DNA of 64,000 bases from Paludibaculum fermentans_A (GCF_051172195.1 NZ_JBPJAQ010000001.1:6510001-6574000), one strand, 5' to 3'. Positions 1 to 8,428 are shown, counted from the first letter of the stretch. Notes: generated from the letters alone by a model not told the origin. Program-made: numbers and translations.

Positions 1-561
1 CTGGTCGAGTTGGGCGCGTTTCGCCTTGGCCATCTCGTAATTGGCCTGGGCCATGCGGTGGCGGGCGGAGACTTCGTCGAACTCCTGGGGGGTGATCGAT
101 TTCTGGTCGAAGAGGCTCTGCATGCGCTTGAGCGTGGAGGCGGCCAGGTCGAGTTGGGCCTTGGCGGCGGCGATGGCGTTGTCGACCTCGGGGATGGCGC
201 TGCGGGCCTCTTCGCGGGCAGCTTCGGCCTGACGGACACTGGTTTCGATCTCCTTGGCGTCGATGACGGCGACCACCTGGCCGGCCCTGACGGTGTCGCC
301 GGCCTGCGGCTTGAGTTCCCGGATGTAGCCCATGACGCGGGCGGAGAGGGTGGCGGTGGTGCGGGCTTTGATGGTGCCGGTGGCCACGTACTCGTCGGGC
401 ATGGACTCCTGGGCGGCGCGGATCACGCTCACTTTGACGGCGGGCGCGTCTTCAGCCTTCTTCGGCACAGGCTTTTCACCGCCACAGCCGGTGAGCCACA
501 ACGCGGCCAGACCGAGGGCCGCCAGCTTGGTCGAGTTACTGCAGAACATTCGAATCTCCAT
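1..561 (-). CDS. RND efflux periplasmic adaptor (HlyD/AcrA type), 3' end cut by window edge
   Basis: This is the N-terminal 187 residues of a membrane fusion protein that would bridge an inner-membrane RND pump to the TolC-like channel encoded just upstream. The start at 561 gives a lipoprotein signal peptide with lipobox LTGC (Cys26). It is followed by the biotinyl/lipoyl-like half domain (SARVMGYIRELKPQAGDTV, then GQVVAVIDAKEIE) and an alpha-helical hairpin rich in Ala, Glu and Arg. The alternative start at 549 would shorten the signal. The reading frame overlaps the end of the TolC-like gene by 26 bases, so the two are probably cotranscribed, channel first. The substrate cannot be judged because the pump gene would lie beyond the window. 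Confidence 0.9.
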   Translation of the reverse strand, partial: MEIRMFCSNSTKLAALGLAALWLTGCGGEKPVPKKAEDAPAVKVSVIRAAQESMPDEYVATGTIKARTTATLSARVMGYIRELKPQAGDTVRAGQVVAVIDAKEIETSVRQAEAAREEARSAIPEVDNAIAAAKAQLDLAASTLKRMQSLFDQKSITPQEFDEVSARHRMAQANYEMAKAKRAQLDQ

Positions 562-1849
562 TCAGAATTCCTTCGGCCTGCTCCACGGCGACGGCCGCCA
601 GACGTTGTTCATAGATCGAGCCCAGGCGGCGCATTTTGGCGTCGAGCAGGGCGGTTTGGGCGCGCAGGAGGTCAGTGACGGTGGCCAGTCCGTTGGAGTA
701 GCGGTTGCGCAGGATGCGCAGGCTTTCGTCGGCCTGGGCGATGGTAGCGTCGGTGACCTGGATGCGTTCGGTGGCCGAGTCGAATTCGGCCTGGGCGCGG
801 CGAACCTCGAGTTGAACGGCGCTCTGCACCTGGCGCTGTCCGGCGGCGGCGGCGTTGGACATCGACCGAGCCTCCGCTACGGCGTTGCGGGTTCGATTGC
901 CGTCGAAGAGGGTCCATTTGAGCCCGGCGGCGAACATCCAATTGGCTCCGCCTTTGTTGACGAAGTTCTGGCGGTCGGCTTCGAACGCTCCGCGCAGGAA
1001 GAATTGGGGCCAGTAGCCGGCTTTGGCGGCGGCGGCCTGGGCGGAAGCGGCTTCCAGGGTGAGGCGGGCCTGTTCGACTTCGGGGCGGCGTGCGGTTTCG
1101 GTCTTGACGGCGGCGGCAGCAGGCGTGAGTTCGGTGGTGAGTTTGTGCTGCGTATCGAGGGGCAGGCCGAGCGCGTCATTCAAAGCTGCCTGGGCGATGC
1201 GGAGATCGGCCTGGCGGCGGATGACCTGTTCGCGCATCGAGGCGACGTGCACCTTAATGGAGAGCACGTCGGCGTCGGTGGCCATGCCGGCGTCGCGGAT
1301 AGTCTCGGCCCGGGCCTGGTCGGCTTCAGCGGTTTTGAGAGCCTCGCGGGCAACGACTAAGCCCTCGGTAGCGAGAGTGACGCTGTGATAGGCGCGGGCG
1401 GTGCCGGCGGCCAGCATCAGTTCCGCTGCCTTCTTTTCTTCTTCCGAAATCCTGCGGCCCAGTTCGGCGGCGTGAATGGTTTTGCGCAGGCCGCCGAAAT
1501 CGTAGACCAATTGTTCCGCCGTCAGCATGGACTGGAAATTATTCAGGGGGTCGGGGCGATTGAGGGCGCCCAGGGCGAAGTTGTTGGCGGTGAACTGGCG
1601 CTGGGTGAGCAGGGCTCCGAAGACGTAGACGGGGTTGTTGCCGGACTGGAACATCTCGGTGTAGCGGACCTGCGGCAGCAGCCCGCCGCGCACCTGCTCC
1701 ACACGGGCTCCGGCGGCCTGGATGCGGGCCGTGGCAGCCTCCATCGCAGGGTGTTTGGCGAGCGCCATTTTGACGGCGTCTCGCAGGCTTAGGGGATCCT
1801 GCGCCCGGGCGCCGAGGGCGGCCGCGATCGAAAGGAAAAGGATTCTCAT
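536..1849 (-). CDS. TolC-family outer-membrane efflux protein
   Basis: This is an outer-membrane channel of the TolC/OEP family, 437 aa, the exit duct of a tripartite efflux pump. I chose the ATG at 1849 because it gives a clean signal peptide (MRILFLSIAAALGARA, then QDPL). A start at 1915 would prepend 22 polar residues and run through the palindrome at 1884-1897. The sequence shows the two OEP repeats: LSLRDAVKMALAKHPAM near the N-terminus, and later LTLEAASAQAAAAKAGYWPQ with GLKWTLFDGNRT, followed by RYSNGLATVTDLLRAQTAL. It precedes and overlaps the adaptor gene. No Shine-Dalgarno sequence is evident at 1849. It is divergent from the osmC-like gene, so the shared palindrome may regulate it. 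Confidence 0.9.
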   Translation of the reverse strand: MRILFLSIAAALGARAQDPLSLRDAVKMALAKHPAMEAATARIQAAGARVEQVRGGLLPQVRYTEMFQSGNNPVYVFGALLTQRQFTANNFALGALNRPDPLNNFQSMLTAEQLVYDFGGLRKTIHAAELGRRISEEEKKAAELMLAAGTARAYHSVTLATEGLVVAREALKTAEADQARAETIRDAGMATDADVLSIKVHVASMREQVIRRQADLRIAQAALNDALGLPLDTQHKLTTELTPAAAAVKTETARRPEVEQARLTLEAASAQAAAAKAGYWPQFFLRGAFEADRQNFVNKGGANWMFAAGLKWTLFDGNRTRNAVAEARSMSNAAAAGQRQVQSAVQLEVRRAQAEFDSATERIQVTDATIAQADESLRILRNRYSNGLATVTDLLRAQTALLDAKMRRLGSIYEQRLAAVAVEQAEGILNGDSNVLQ

Positions 1850-1883
1850 TCGCACAGCAGAAATGATGCGTTTTTCCGCACTC

Positions 1884-1897
1884 GGTGACATGTCACC
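1884..1897. promoter_or_regulatory. Perfect 14-bp palindrome between divergent tolC-like and osmC-like genes
   Basis: GGTGACATGTCACC is a perfect inverted repeat. It sits 34 bases from the tolC-like start and 40 bases from the osmC-like start, the position expected for a dimeric repressor or activator site shared by both promoters. The regulator is not identified; no adjacent regulator gene is in the window. Confidence 0.5.
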
Positions 1898-1937
1898 TTT
1901 GGTAAGCGGCTGCATCTTTTTCTGTGAAGGCGTTTAT

Positions 1938-2378
1938 ATGGAACTTACTGTCAACTATTTGGGCGATGCGCAGTTTGAGGCCGAGGCGCGCGGGCACAAG
2001 CTGATTTGCGATCAGCCGCTGGACAACGGCGGTGCTGACGAAGGAATGACTCCGCCTGAGCTGTTGCTGGCTTCGTTGGCCACTTGCGCTGGGTATTACG
2101 CAGTACAGTATCTGAATGTCCGCAAGCTGGAGAGCGCCGGTTTGCGAGTGAAGATTACGGCCGAGAAGGCCAAGGCCCCGGCGCGGCTGGATCAGTTTGT
2201 GATTGGGATTGAGGTGCCGGGCGTGTTTGAAGAGAAGGACATCGAAGGGCTCCGTCGTTCGGCGGAGAAATGCCTGATCAAGAACACCATGCTGGCCACG
2301 CCGGCGATTGCCGTGGAGATTCGGACGGGGTCCACGGTATCGCCGGTGGTGGAAGAACTCAGTCCGGCAAACGGGTGA
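1938..2378 (+). CDS. OsmC/Ohr-family protein
   Basis: This 146-aa protein is of the OsmC family, thiol-dependent peroxidases that reduce organic hydroperoxides in the cytoplasm. The two expected cysteines are visible in family context: LLLASLATCAGYY (about residue 54) and EKCLIKNTML (about residue 113). The TPPELLLASLA stretch before the first Cys is typical of the family. A GAAGG ribosome-binding site lies 7 bases before the ATG. The gene diverges from the efflux genes across a palindrome. Members lacking peroxidase activity exist, so the activity is an inference. Confidence 0.88.
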   Translation: MELTVNYLGDAQFEAEARGHKLICDQPLDNGGADEGMTPPELLLASLATCAGYYAVQYLNVRKLESAGLRVKITAEKAKAPARLDQFVIGIEVPGVFEEKDIEGLRRSAEKCLIKNTMLATPAIAVEIRTGSTVSPVVEELSPANG

Positions 2379-2399
2379 GTGAGCAAGTAAGATAGGGGC

Positions 2400-3002
2400 G
2401 TGACAACCGTTAGCCGGATAGCTCCGGAAGTGGAATGGGCGCGGCGCCTGCTGGCCGGCGACGAATCAGCCTTTACGCCGTTCGTCGAGAGTTTTCAACA
2501 CCGGATCTTCCAGTACACGTGGTTGATGTGCGGCCAGCGCGAAGACGCCGAAGAGGTGGCGCAGGACACCTTGTTGAAGATCTTTGAGAGCTTCGATCAA
2601 CTGGAGAATCCGGAGCGGGTGAAGGCGTGGGTATTCCGGATCGCGAAGAACTACTGCCTCATGAAGAGGCGCAAGAGTGTCTTCGCTCCAGACCGGGAGC
2701 TTTCCCTGGATGAACTTCTGCCGGGCCAGGAGGGGGAGCGCCCCATCCAGGTGGCGGACACGTCGGAACTGCCGGAAGGGCGGGTTTTGCGGCAGGAGTT
2801 GAGCGAGGAGTTGGAGCGGGCGATGCGCGAATTGCCGGATACATACCGATCTGTGGTGCTGCTGCGCGACGTGGAGGACCTGTCGACGGCGGAGACGGCG
2901 GAGGTTCTGGAACTCACCGAGGATACGGTGAAGCAGAGACTGCACCGCGGACGGTTGGCGCTGCGCAAGAGCCTGGCGGCTTATGTGGAGAAGGCACAAT
3001 GA
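2400..3002 (+). CDS. ECF-type RNA polymerase sigma factor
   Basis: This is an extracytoplasmic-function sigma factor of 200 aa starting at a GTG. Region 2 (about residues 22-90) contains EDAEEVAQDTLLKIFESFDQ and the promoter-melting segment ERVKAWVFRIAKNYCLMKRR. Region 4 (about residues 135-190) has the helix-turn-helix LSTAETAEVLELTEDTVKQR followed by LHRGRLALRKSL. The segment between them is long and acidic. The stop overlaps the start of the anti-sigma gene by 4 bases (ATGA), so synthesis is coupled. The signal it answers is unknown. The nearest downstream genes are the padR-permease pair, but these have their own promoter region. Confidence 0.93.
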   Translation: MTTVSRIAPEVEWARRLLAGDESAFTPFVESFQHRIFQYTWLMCGQREDAEEVAQDTLLKIFESFDQLENPERVKAWVFRIAKNYCLMKRRKSVFAPDRELSLDELLPGQEGERPIQVADTSELPEGRVLRQELSEELERAMRELPDTYRSVVLLRDVEDLSTAETAEVLELTEDTVKQRLHRGRLALRKSLAAYVEKAQ

Positions 3003-3280
3003 CGCTTCAGCATGACAAACGCGATCCGGCCTGCCTGGAAGTCTTCGCCAAGCTGTCCGAGTATGTCGACGGCGAATTGGATGCGGTGGATTGCCGGGAA
3101 GTGGAAGCACACATCGCGGACTGTCCGCCGTGCATCGAGTTCCTGCAAAGCCTGAAGCGCTGTGTGGCGGCGGAACGGGCGTTCCAGGGCAGGGCAGAGT
3201 GCGGTCCGGTGCCGCCGGAACTGGAGCAGCGGCTGAAGTCGGCGTGGCAGGCAGCGCTGGCACGGCGGCAGCAGGCGTAA
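2999..3280 (+). CDS. Zinc-binding anti-sigma factor (ZAS domain)
   Basis: This small 93-aa protein carries the zinc anti-sigma signature H-x3-C-x2-C (HIADCPPC, about residues 38-45), preceded by LSEYVDGELDAVDC. It should bind and inhibit the ECF sigma factor encoded just upstream, whose gene it overlaps by 4 bases. No transmembrane helix is visible, so it appears to be a soluble, possibly redox-responsive anti-sigma factor rather than a membrane sensor. Extra cysteines occur at CREVEAH, near KRC and at AEC. Confidence 0.88.
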   Translation: MTLQHDKRDPACLEVFAKLSEYVDGELDAVDCREVEAHIADCPPCIEFLQSLKRCVAAERAFQGRAECGPVPPELEQRLKSAWQAALARRQQA

Positions 3281-3360
3281 GCTCCCCTCGACGACAGGAT
3301 CCTTCAAACCCCTGATTCCAGGGTGTCACATTTTACATTCTGAGTTCTTCCGGTCGAACG

Positions 3361-3386
3361 TCTAGTGGAGTATTATCGCCACTAGA
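3361..3386 (+). promoter_or_regulatory. Inverted-repeat operator over a -10 box, upstream of padR
   Basis: TCTAGTGG and CCACTAGA form perfect 8-bp arms around a 10-base centre containing TATTAT (3371-3376), a good -10 hexamer. The right arm ends 2 bases before the padR ATG. A dimeric repressor bound here would block the promoter, fitting PadR autoregulation. The short distance from -10 to ATG (12 bases) and the lack of a Shine-Dalgarno sequence suggest a near-leaderless transcript. Confidence 0.6.
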
Positions 3387-3388
3387 CC

Positions 3389-3730
3389 ATGCCGAAGCGC
3401 GACACACCCGATATGCTCCAGGGCACCCTGGACATGCTGATCCTCCAGACCCTGGTCGTCGGCCCATCTCACGGCCATACCATCGCCCATGTGATCGAGC
3501 ACCGGTCAGAGGAGGTGCTGCAGGTGGAGCACGGGTCGCTGTACCCGGCGCTGCACCGGTTGGAGGACCGCGGCTGGATCGCGTCGTTCTGGGGCACTTC
3601 GGAAAACAATCGCAAGGCGCGCTACTACCGGCTGACTCCGGCGGGGCGCAAGCAACTGGTGGCCGAGACGGATCGCTGGACGCAACTGGCGCGCGCCGTG
3701 GAGCGGGTGATCCGGCCTGTGGAGGAGTAA
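3389..3730 (+). CDS. PadR-family transcriptional regulator (paired with ADOP permease)
   Basis: This 113-aa winged-helix regulator has the hallmark N-terminus DMLQGTLDMLILQTL, the central VEHGSLYPALHRLEDRGWI recognition region and the family phrase WGTSENNRKARYYRLTPAGR. It probably represses its own promoter through the inverted repeat immediately upstream and so controls the permease gene that starts 5 bases after its stop. PadR-permease pairs of this kind are typical of acidobacteria; a second pair lies at 58373-61419. The ligand is unknown. Confidence 0.93.
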   Translation: MPKRDTPDMLQGTLDMLILQTLVVGPSHGHTIAHVIEHRSEEVLQVEHGSLYPALHRLEDRGWIASFWGTSENNRKARYYRLTPAGRKQLVAETDRWTQLARAVERVIRPVEE

Positions 3731-3735
3731 CGGTT

Positions 3736-6390
3736 ATGGGCTGGACGAAGTACTTCCGCAGAGCCCGCTGGGAGCGCGAGCGGGCCGAAGAGATCGACTC
3801 CTATATCGAAATCGAGACCGCCGAGAACGTGGAGCGGGGGATGGCTCCGGACGAGGCGCGCGCGGCGGCACAGCGCAAGTTCGGCAACCGGCAACTGGTG
3901 CAGGAGGAGATTCGCGAGATGAATACGATCCAGCCGCTGGAGACGCTGGTGCGCGATGTGCGGTACGCCGCGCGGGCCTTGCGGCGCAGTCCCGGCTTCT
4001 TCTGTACCGCGGTGCTGACTCTGGCGCTGGGCATCGGGGCGAATACGGCGATCTTCAGCATTGTCGACTCGCTGCTGCTGCGGCCGCTGCCGTATCCCCA
4101 GGCGGAGCGACTGGCCCAGGTATCGCTGGAGTTCCTGGGGCAAGGCGGCGGTTTGAATACGGCGGTGAACGGCCGAATCTGGGAGATGGTGCGGGACGGG
4201 GTGCCGGAGTTGGACAAGGCCGTCTACAGCGCCTCGGTGACGGGCATCAACCTGGCGTTCCCGGGACAGAACCGGGCGGAGTTCGCGCAGCAGCAGCGGG
4301 TGGGCAGCGGCTACTTCCGGGTGTTGGGGGTGCCGCCGGTGGTGGGACGGGAGTTTACGACGGAGGAAGACCGGACGGGCGGTCCGCCGGTGGCGGTGAT
4401 CAGCCATGCCCTGTGGCAGAGGGTCTTTGCGCTGGACCCCGCCGTGATGGGCAAGACGATCCATCTGCGCGGAGAGCCGCACCAGGTGGTGGGCGTGATG
4501 CCGGCGGATTTCCGGACCAATTCCGTGGTGGATGTGTGGACGCCGTTGAGGCCGAACACGGGCGGAGAAGGGCAGGGGACGAACTACCATGTGATCGCCC
4601 GGTTGCCGGTGAACCTGTCGTGGGAGTCGGTGCAGCAACAACTGGCCGCTATCTGGGCGGCCCGGCCGCGGACGCGACGTACCAACGCTCCGGAGGAGTA
4701 CCGCCTGCTGGCCTTCCCCCTGCAGGCTAGCTTCACGCAGGGCATCCGCACGCCCCTGCTGATCCTGTGGAGCGCCGTGGGCATGGTGCTGTTGATCGCC
4801 TGCGTGAATATTGCGAGCCTGTTGCTGGCCCGGGCGGGCAGCCGGTCGCGGGAGCTGGCGACACGGTTGGCACTGGGTTGCGGACGGGGTGGCGTTGTCC
4901 GGCAACTGCTGACGGAGAGTGTCCTGGTTTCGTTGGCGGGCGGCGTGCTGGGCCTTGCGATTGGGTACTTCGCCTTGTCCGGCCTGGAGCAACTAGCGGG
5001 CGACCTGTTCCCGGTGTGGCAGCCGGTACAGGTGGATTTGCGGGTGCTGGCCGTAACCCTGGGCCTGGCGTTGTTTACGAGCCTGGTGTTCGGGCTGGCG
5101 CCGGCGCTGCATTTCAGCCGCATCGACATCCACGGGAACCTGATCCAGAGCGGCAGCCGCGGTCATGCGGGGCGGGCGAATCACTGGCCGCAGCGCTGCC
5201 TGGTGGTGACCGAGGTAGCGCTGGGCGTCATCCTGCTGGTTTCGGCCGGCTTGATGGTGCGGAGTTTCGCACACCTGCGCGGACTGGATCCGGGGTTCGA
5301 CCCCAATCGAGTACTGACCGCCAGTTTCTCTTTGCAGGACGCGCGGTACAAGGACCCCCAGGCGGTGAGCCGTCTGTTCCGGGATGGCCTGGAGCGGATG
5401 CGGCAGATTCCTGGTGTGGAGTCGGCCGCGGTGACGCTGAGCCTGCCGTTCGAAAGCGCCCTGAATGTCGGTTTCCACCGGTTGGACGGGCCGGCGGCGC
5501 GGGAGCAGCGGCGCAATGAGATCACGAACATCGCCTACGTCACGCCGTCCTACTTCGAGACCCTGCGCATTCCGCTGCGGCGGGGCAGGCTGTTGCTGGA
5601 GTCGGATTCGGCGGCCAGCACGCCAGTGGCGGTTGTCAACGATGCCTTCGCGGCGGCGTACTTCCGTGAGCAGGAGGCTGTCGGCAGCCACTTTTCACTG
5701 GGTACGCAGCAGTTTGAAGTAGTGGGGGTGGTGGGCAACGTGCAGTCGGGTGCGGGCTGGGGGCAATTTGGGCCGTACGGCCAAGTGCCGTTTGTCTATG
5801 TCTCGCCCGACCAGCTGCCCGGCAGCCTGCTGGCGTCGGCGCACACATGGTTCGCTCCGCATTGGGTGATTCGAGGGAACGGCGGCGCCGCCGGGTTGAA
5901 AGCAGGGATGCAGCAGGCCGCCGCGGCCGTGGATCCGCTGCTGCCGATCTCCGGTTTCAAGGCGATGCACGAGGTGCGGGCCGGAACCTTGGCGATGGAG
6001 CGCTTTATGCTGTCGCTGCTGGCCGGGTTGGCCGGACTCGCCCTGCTACTCTCGGGCATTGGCCTGTACGGGTTGATCTCGGGCACCGTGTCGGAACGCA
6101 CCCGGGAACTGGGCATCCGCATGGCGTTGGGCGCGAGTTTCGGACAGGCGGTGGGGTCGGTGGTTCTGCCCGGCTTCTGGTTGACGCTGGCGGGTGTGTC
6201 GATTGGACTACTGGGCGCATCGGCGGCGACCCGCGTGCTGCGCAGCATGTTGTGGGGTGTGACCACCTCTGATCCCCTGACGCTGGGCGCGGTGGCGGCG
6301 GGCCTGTTGGTGGTGGCCGTGCTGGCGAGCCTGGCTCCGGCGGCCCGCATTTTGCGGTTGGATCCGGCAAATACCTTACGGCACGAGTAA
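3736..6390 (+). CDS. ADOP-type FtsX/MacB-like permease
   Basis: This 884-aa inner-membrane protein belongs to the acidobacterial duplicated orphan permeases. A soluble N-terminal prefix (about residues 1-80, with DEARAAAQRKFGN) precedes two MacB-like units. The first membrane helix follows RRSPGFFCTAVLTLALGIGA with the NTAIFSIVDSLLLRPLPYP motif. A periplasmic MacB-like domain follows, then three helices near residues 340-460 (LLILWSAVGMVLLIACVNIA). The second periplasmic domain and last helices (MLSLLAGLAGLALLLSGIGL, then ELGIRMALGA) end near ILRLDPANTLRHE. No ATPase is encoded beside it, as the orphan name implies. It forms an operon with padR. Transport substrate or signalling role is unknown. 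Confidence 0.93.
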   Translation: MGWTKYFRRARWERERAEEIDSYIEIETAENVERGMAPDEARAAAQRKFGNRQLVQEEIREMNTIQPLETLVRDVRYAARALRRSPGFFCTAVLTLALGIGANTAIFSIVDSLLLRPLPYPQAERLAQVSLEFLGQGGGLNTAVNGRIWEMVRDGVPELDKAVYSASVTGINLAFPGQNRAEFAQQQRVGSGYFRVLGVPPVVGREFTTEEDRTGGPPVAVISHALWQRVFALDPAVMGKTIHLRGEPHQVVGVMPADFRTNSVVDVWTPLRPNTGGEGQGTNYHVIARLPVNLSWESVQQQLAAIWAARPRTRRTNAPEEYRLLAFPLQASFTQGIRTPLLILWSAVGMVLLIACVNIASLLLARAGSRSRELATRLALGCGRGGVVRQLLTESVLVSLAGGVLGLAIGYFALSGLEQLAGDLFPVWQPVQVDLRVLAVTLGLALFTSLVFGLAPALHFSRIDIHGNLIQSGSRGHAGRANHWPQRCLVVTEVALGVILLVSAGLMVRSFAHLRGLDPGFDPNRVLTASFSLQDARYKDPQAVSRLFRDGLERMRQIPGVESAAVTLSLPFESALNVGFHRLDGPAAREQRRNEITNIAYVTPSYFETLRIPLRRGRLLLESDSAASTPVAVVNDAFAAAYFREQEAVGSHFSLGTQQFEVVGVVGNVQSGAGWGQFGPYGQVPFVYVSPDQLPGSLLASAHTWFAPHWVIRGNGGAAGLKAGMQQAAAAVDPLLPISGFKAMHEVRAGTLAMERFMLSLLAGLAGLALLLSGIGLYGLISGTVSERTRELGIRMALGASFGQAVGSVVLPGFWLTLAGVSIGLLGASAATRVLRSMLWGVTTSDPLTLGAVAAGLLVVAVLASLAPAARILRLDPANTLRHE

Positions 6391-6432
6391 AGATTCAGGG
6401 TAGACTGATGACACGCTGGCTGGACGTCCGGC

Positions 6433-7236
6433 ATGCTCACACTACCTTCTGCCCGCCTGAAGCTACTGATTGCGGTGTGGATGTGTGGATTGTGTCCCGG
6501 TTTCGCTCAGAGCAGGCCGCCCGGTCTTCGACCCAGTCTGGATCGTAATGGGGATGAGATCGTGCTGCGCCTGGAGAGCAGCCGGCCCCTCGCCACCGCG
6601 GCTGAGATCCTCGAAGCGGAATACGGGTGGACGATCAACTATGAGGATCCCCAGGACTATTGCCCCCAGGAGACGACTGGCGCCACCGGAGCGGCCGTCA
6701 CGAAGGTGGTCAATCAACCCAGGCCCTTGATTCCCAAGCCCGTTCGCCTGGAAGTGCGCTTCCCCCTGGCGCCGCATCCGCCGACGAACATGGAGAAGCG
6801 CGCCATTCTCTCGCGTGTGGTCGAAGCCGCGCGGCGGGAAGCCGGCCGCAATTTCACGCTGATGGAGGCCGACGGAAGCGTCGACCTCATCCCCTCCGGC
6901 TACCTCGACGCCAACTGCCGGTTTATCGCGCGCCGTTCGCTGATGGACACCCGCGTCGCCCTGGAACCTGGGCCGCGCAGCTTCGCCCGGATCCTGCAGG
7001 AGTTCGTGGCCGCGTTGAGCAAGGCGACGGGGCGGCCCATTGGATTGGGCGCGGGGCCGACCAACTTCCTGAATCAAACCCAGCTTCCGATGGCCTCGTT
7101 AGGTGGACCGGCCCGGTCGGTTCTGCGCCGTTTGATTGACGCCAGCAAACGAAAGCTGGCCTGGCAGTTACTGGTGGATCCGGGGACAGGGATGGCGATG
7201 CTGAATCTGCATTTCGTGGAAACAGCTCAGAAATAG
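6433..7236 (+). CDS. Unknown exported protein
   Basis: I do not recognise this 267-aa protein. It begins with a signal peptide (about residues 1-25, ending CPGFAQ). The segment NGDEIVLRLESSRPLATAAE, followed by LEAEYGWTINYEDP, resembles small domains found near secretin or TonB N-termini, in which a short helix packs on a sheet. Later residues VLRRLIDASKRKLAWQLLVD repeat a similar helix-strand layout near the C-terminus. It starts 42 bases after the permease stop and ends against a bidirectional terminator. It could be cotranscribed with the permease, but a link in function is only a guess. Confidence 0.7.
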   Translation: MLTLPSARLKLLIAVWMCGLCPGFAQSRPPGLRPSLDRNGDEIVLRLESSRPLATAAEILEAEYGWTINYEDPQDYCPQETTGATGAAVTKVVNQPRPLIPKPVRLEVRFPLAPHPPTNMEKRAILSRVVEAARREAGRNFTLMEADGSVDLIPSGYLDANCRFIARRSLMDTRVALEPGPRSFARILQEFVAALSKATGRPIGLGAGPTNFLNQTQLPMASLGGPARSVLRRLIDASKRKLAWQLLVDPGTGMAMLNLHFVETAQK

Positions 7237-7274
7237 GATGGCCCGGCGGTTGCGGCAGTGGGGGCAGGAATAGG

Positions 7275-7304
7275 AAAAGGGTGAAGCGCGGGCCCCACCC
7301 TTTT
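7275..7304. terminator. Bidirectional Rho-independent terminator
   Basis: AAAAGGGTG and CACCCTTTT form a perfect 9-bp stem with a 12-base loop. The stem ends in T4 on either strand, so it can stop both the plus-strand gene ending at 7236 and the minus-strand cytochrome operon ending at 7324. Confidence 0.8.
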
Positions 7305-7323
7305 CAACTGGAATGCGGAACAG

Positions 7324-8412
7324 CTAGCGGCGTGTTTTGAGATAAGCCAGCAGATCCGACATGTCTGTGTTTTCAAACCGCGGCCATTTGATGCCCTGGC
7401 TCGCCATCTGTTTCTGCATGGACGGACCATGGCCCCAGAGGACCGAGATCATCTCGTAGGAGTTGGCGCGGTCGCCCATGGCGAGCTTGGGCGCCTGGCC
7501 CTTGTCGTGGCAGGTGGCGCAGCCGCGGCTTTCGAAGACCTTCTGGCCGCGGGCGGCAGTGCCGTCGTCATTGCTGAACTGCAACGCCCAGATGTAGCCG
7601 ACAAGACGGCGCATCTCTTCGGGCAGGAGTTCTGACTGCTGCTTCATTTTGGACGAGTGGTTCCACATCGAAGCGGCGAATTCACCCGCCGTGCGCATGG
7701 AGGACTTCTTCGCCAGGCTGTTGTCACCGACGTGGCAGCCTGTGCAGCCTTTCGCCTGGAACAGCACTTCACCCGTGGTGGGCGACGCCGGGGCGAACTC
7801 GGGTTTCAGGTTCTTGGTCTGCGGGAGATTCTGGAGATAGACCGAGATGTCGTTCATCTCCAGGGCCGTGAGGATGGGCATCTTCATGCCCTTGGCGTTC
7901 ATGGTGTCCCGCATCTTGGGCGAGTGGTTCCACATCTGGCGGGCCAGCTCGATGGGATCGGTAACAGAGGCCCACTTCATGACCGGGGTGCCGCCCAGGC
8001 CATTGGTGGAGGTGATGTTGTGGCAATCGGCGCAACCCTTTGAGACAAAGAGCTGGCGGCCGCGGCCGGCGTCGCCCTTTTTCTCGAAGTAGCGGGCGGC
8101 GAAGAAGTAAGCGAAGAGATCGGCCGCCTGCTGGCTGTCGAGCTTGGGCTTGGTGAGGTTCGCCTTCTCCATGGCCGACCACATCTGGGGCGCGTGATTC
8201 CACATCAGGCCCGCCAGGTCGGAAGGGGAGTAGCCCCGGCTGGAGCGCTTGCCCAGGTCCGGAGCCATCTTCCCGCCTTCGCCATTGACGCTATGGCAGG
8301 TTTCGCAGTTCTGGCTTTTGAAGAGCGCCGCGCCGCGCGAGGAGTCGCCCACCAGGACAGCCGCCTGGGAGAGGACCGCGCCGGCGATCAACCCTAATAA
8401 GATTCGCTTCAT
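7324..8412 (-). CDS. Tetraheme c-type cytochrome made of four monoheme repeats
   Basis: This 362-aa exported cytochrome has four CXXCH heme sites: CETCH, CADCH, CTGCH and CATCH. Each sits in a repeat of about 80-90 residues of the form G-x-x-LF-x-x-x-x-C. Each repeat also carries a W-[NG]-H-x3-M phrase (MWNHAPQM, MWNHSPKM, MWNHSSKM, LWGHGPSM), which may supply or position the distal heme ligand. The signal peptide is MKRILLGLIAGAVLSQAA. It is the last gene of the decaheme/porin cluster, 16 bases after the barrel gene. I infer that it is the periplasmic shuttle feeding electrons to, or taking them from, the outer-membrane conduit. The exact family was not recognised. Confidence 0.88.
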   Translation of the reverse strand: MKRILLGLIAGAVLSQAAVLVGDSSRGAALFKSQNCETCHSVNGEGGKMAPDLGKRSSRGYSPSDLAGLMWNHAPQMWSAMEKANLTKPKLDSQQAADLFAYFFAARYFEKKGDAGRGRQLFVSKGCADCHNITSTNGLGGTPVMKWASVTDPIELARQMWNHSPKMRDTMNAKGMKMPILTALEMNDISVYLQNLPQTKNLKPEFAPASPTTGEVLFQAKGCTGCHVGDNSLAKKSSMRTAGEFAASMWNHSSKMKQQSELLPEEMRRLVGYIWALQFSNDDGTAARGQKVFESRGCATCHDKGQAPKLAMGDRANSYEMISVLWGHGPSMQKQMASQGIKWPRFENTDMSDLLAYLKTRR

Positions 8413-8428
8413 TGTGCTCCTCCGGTCC

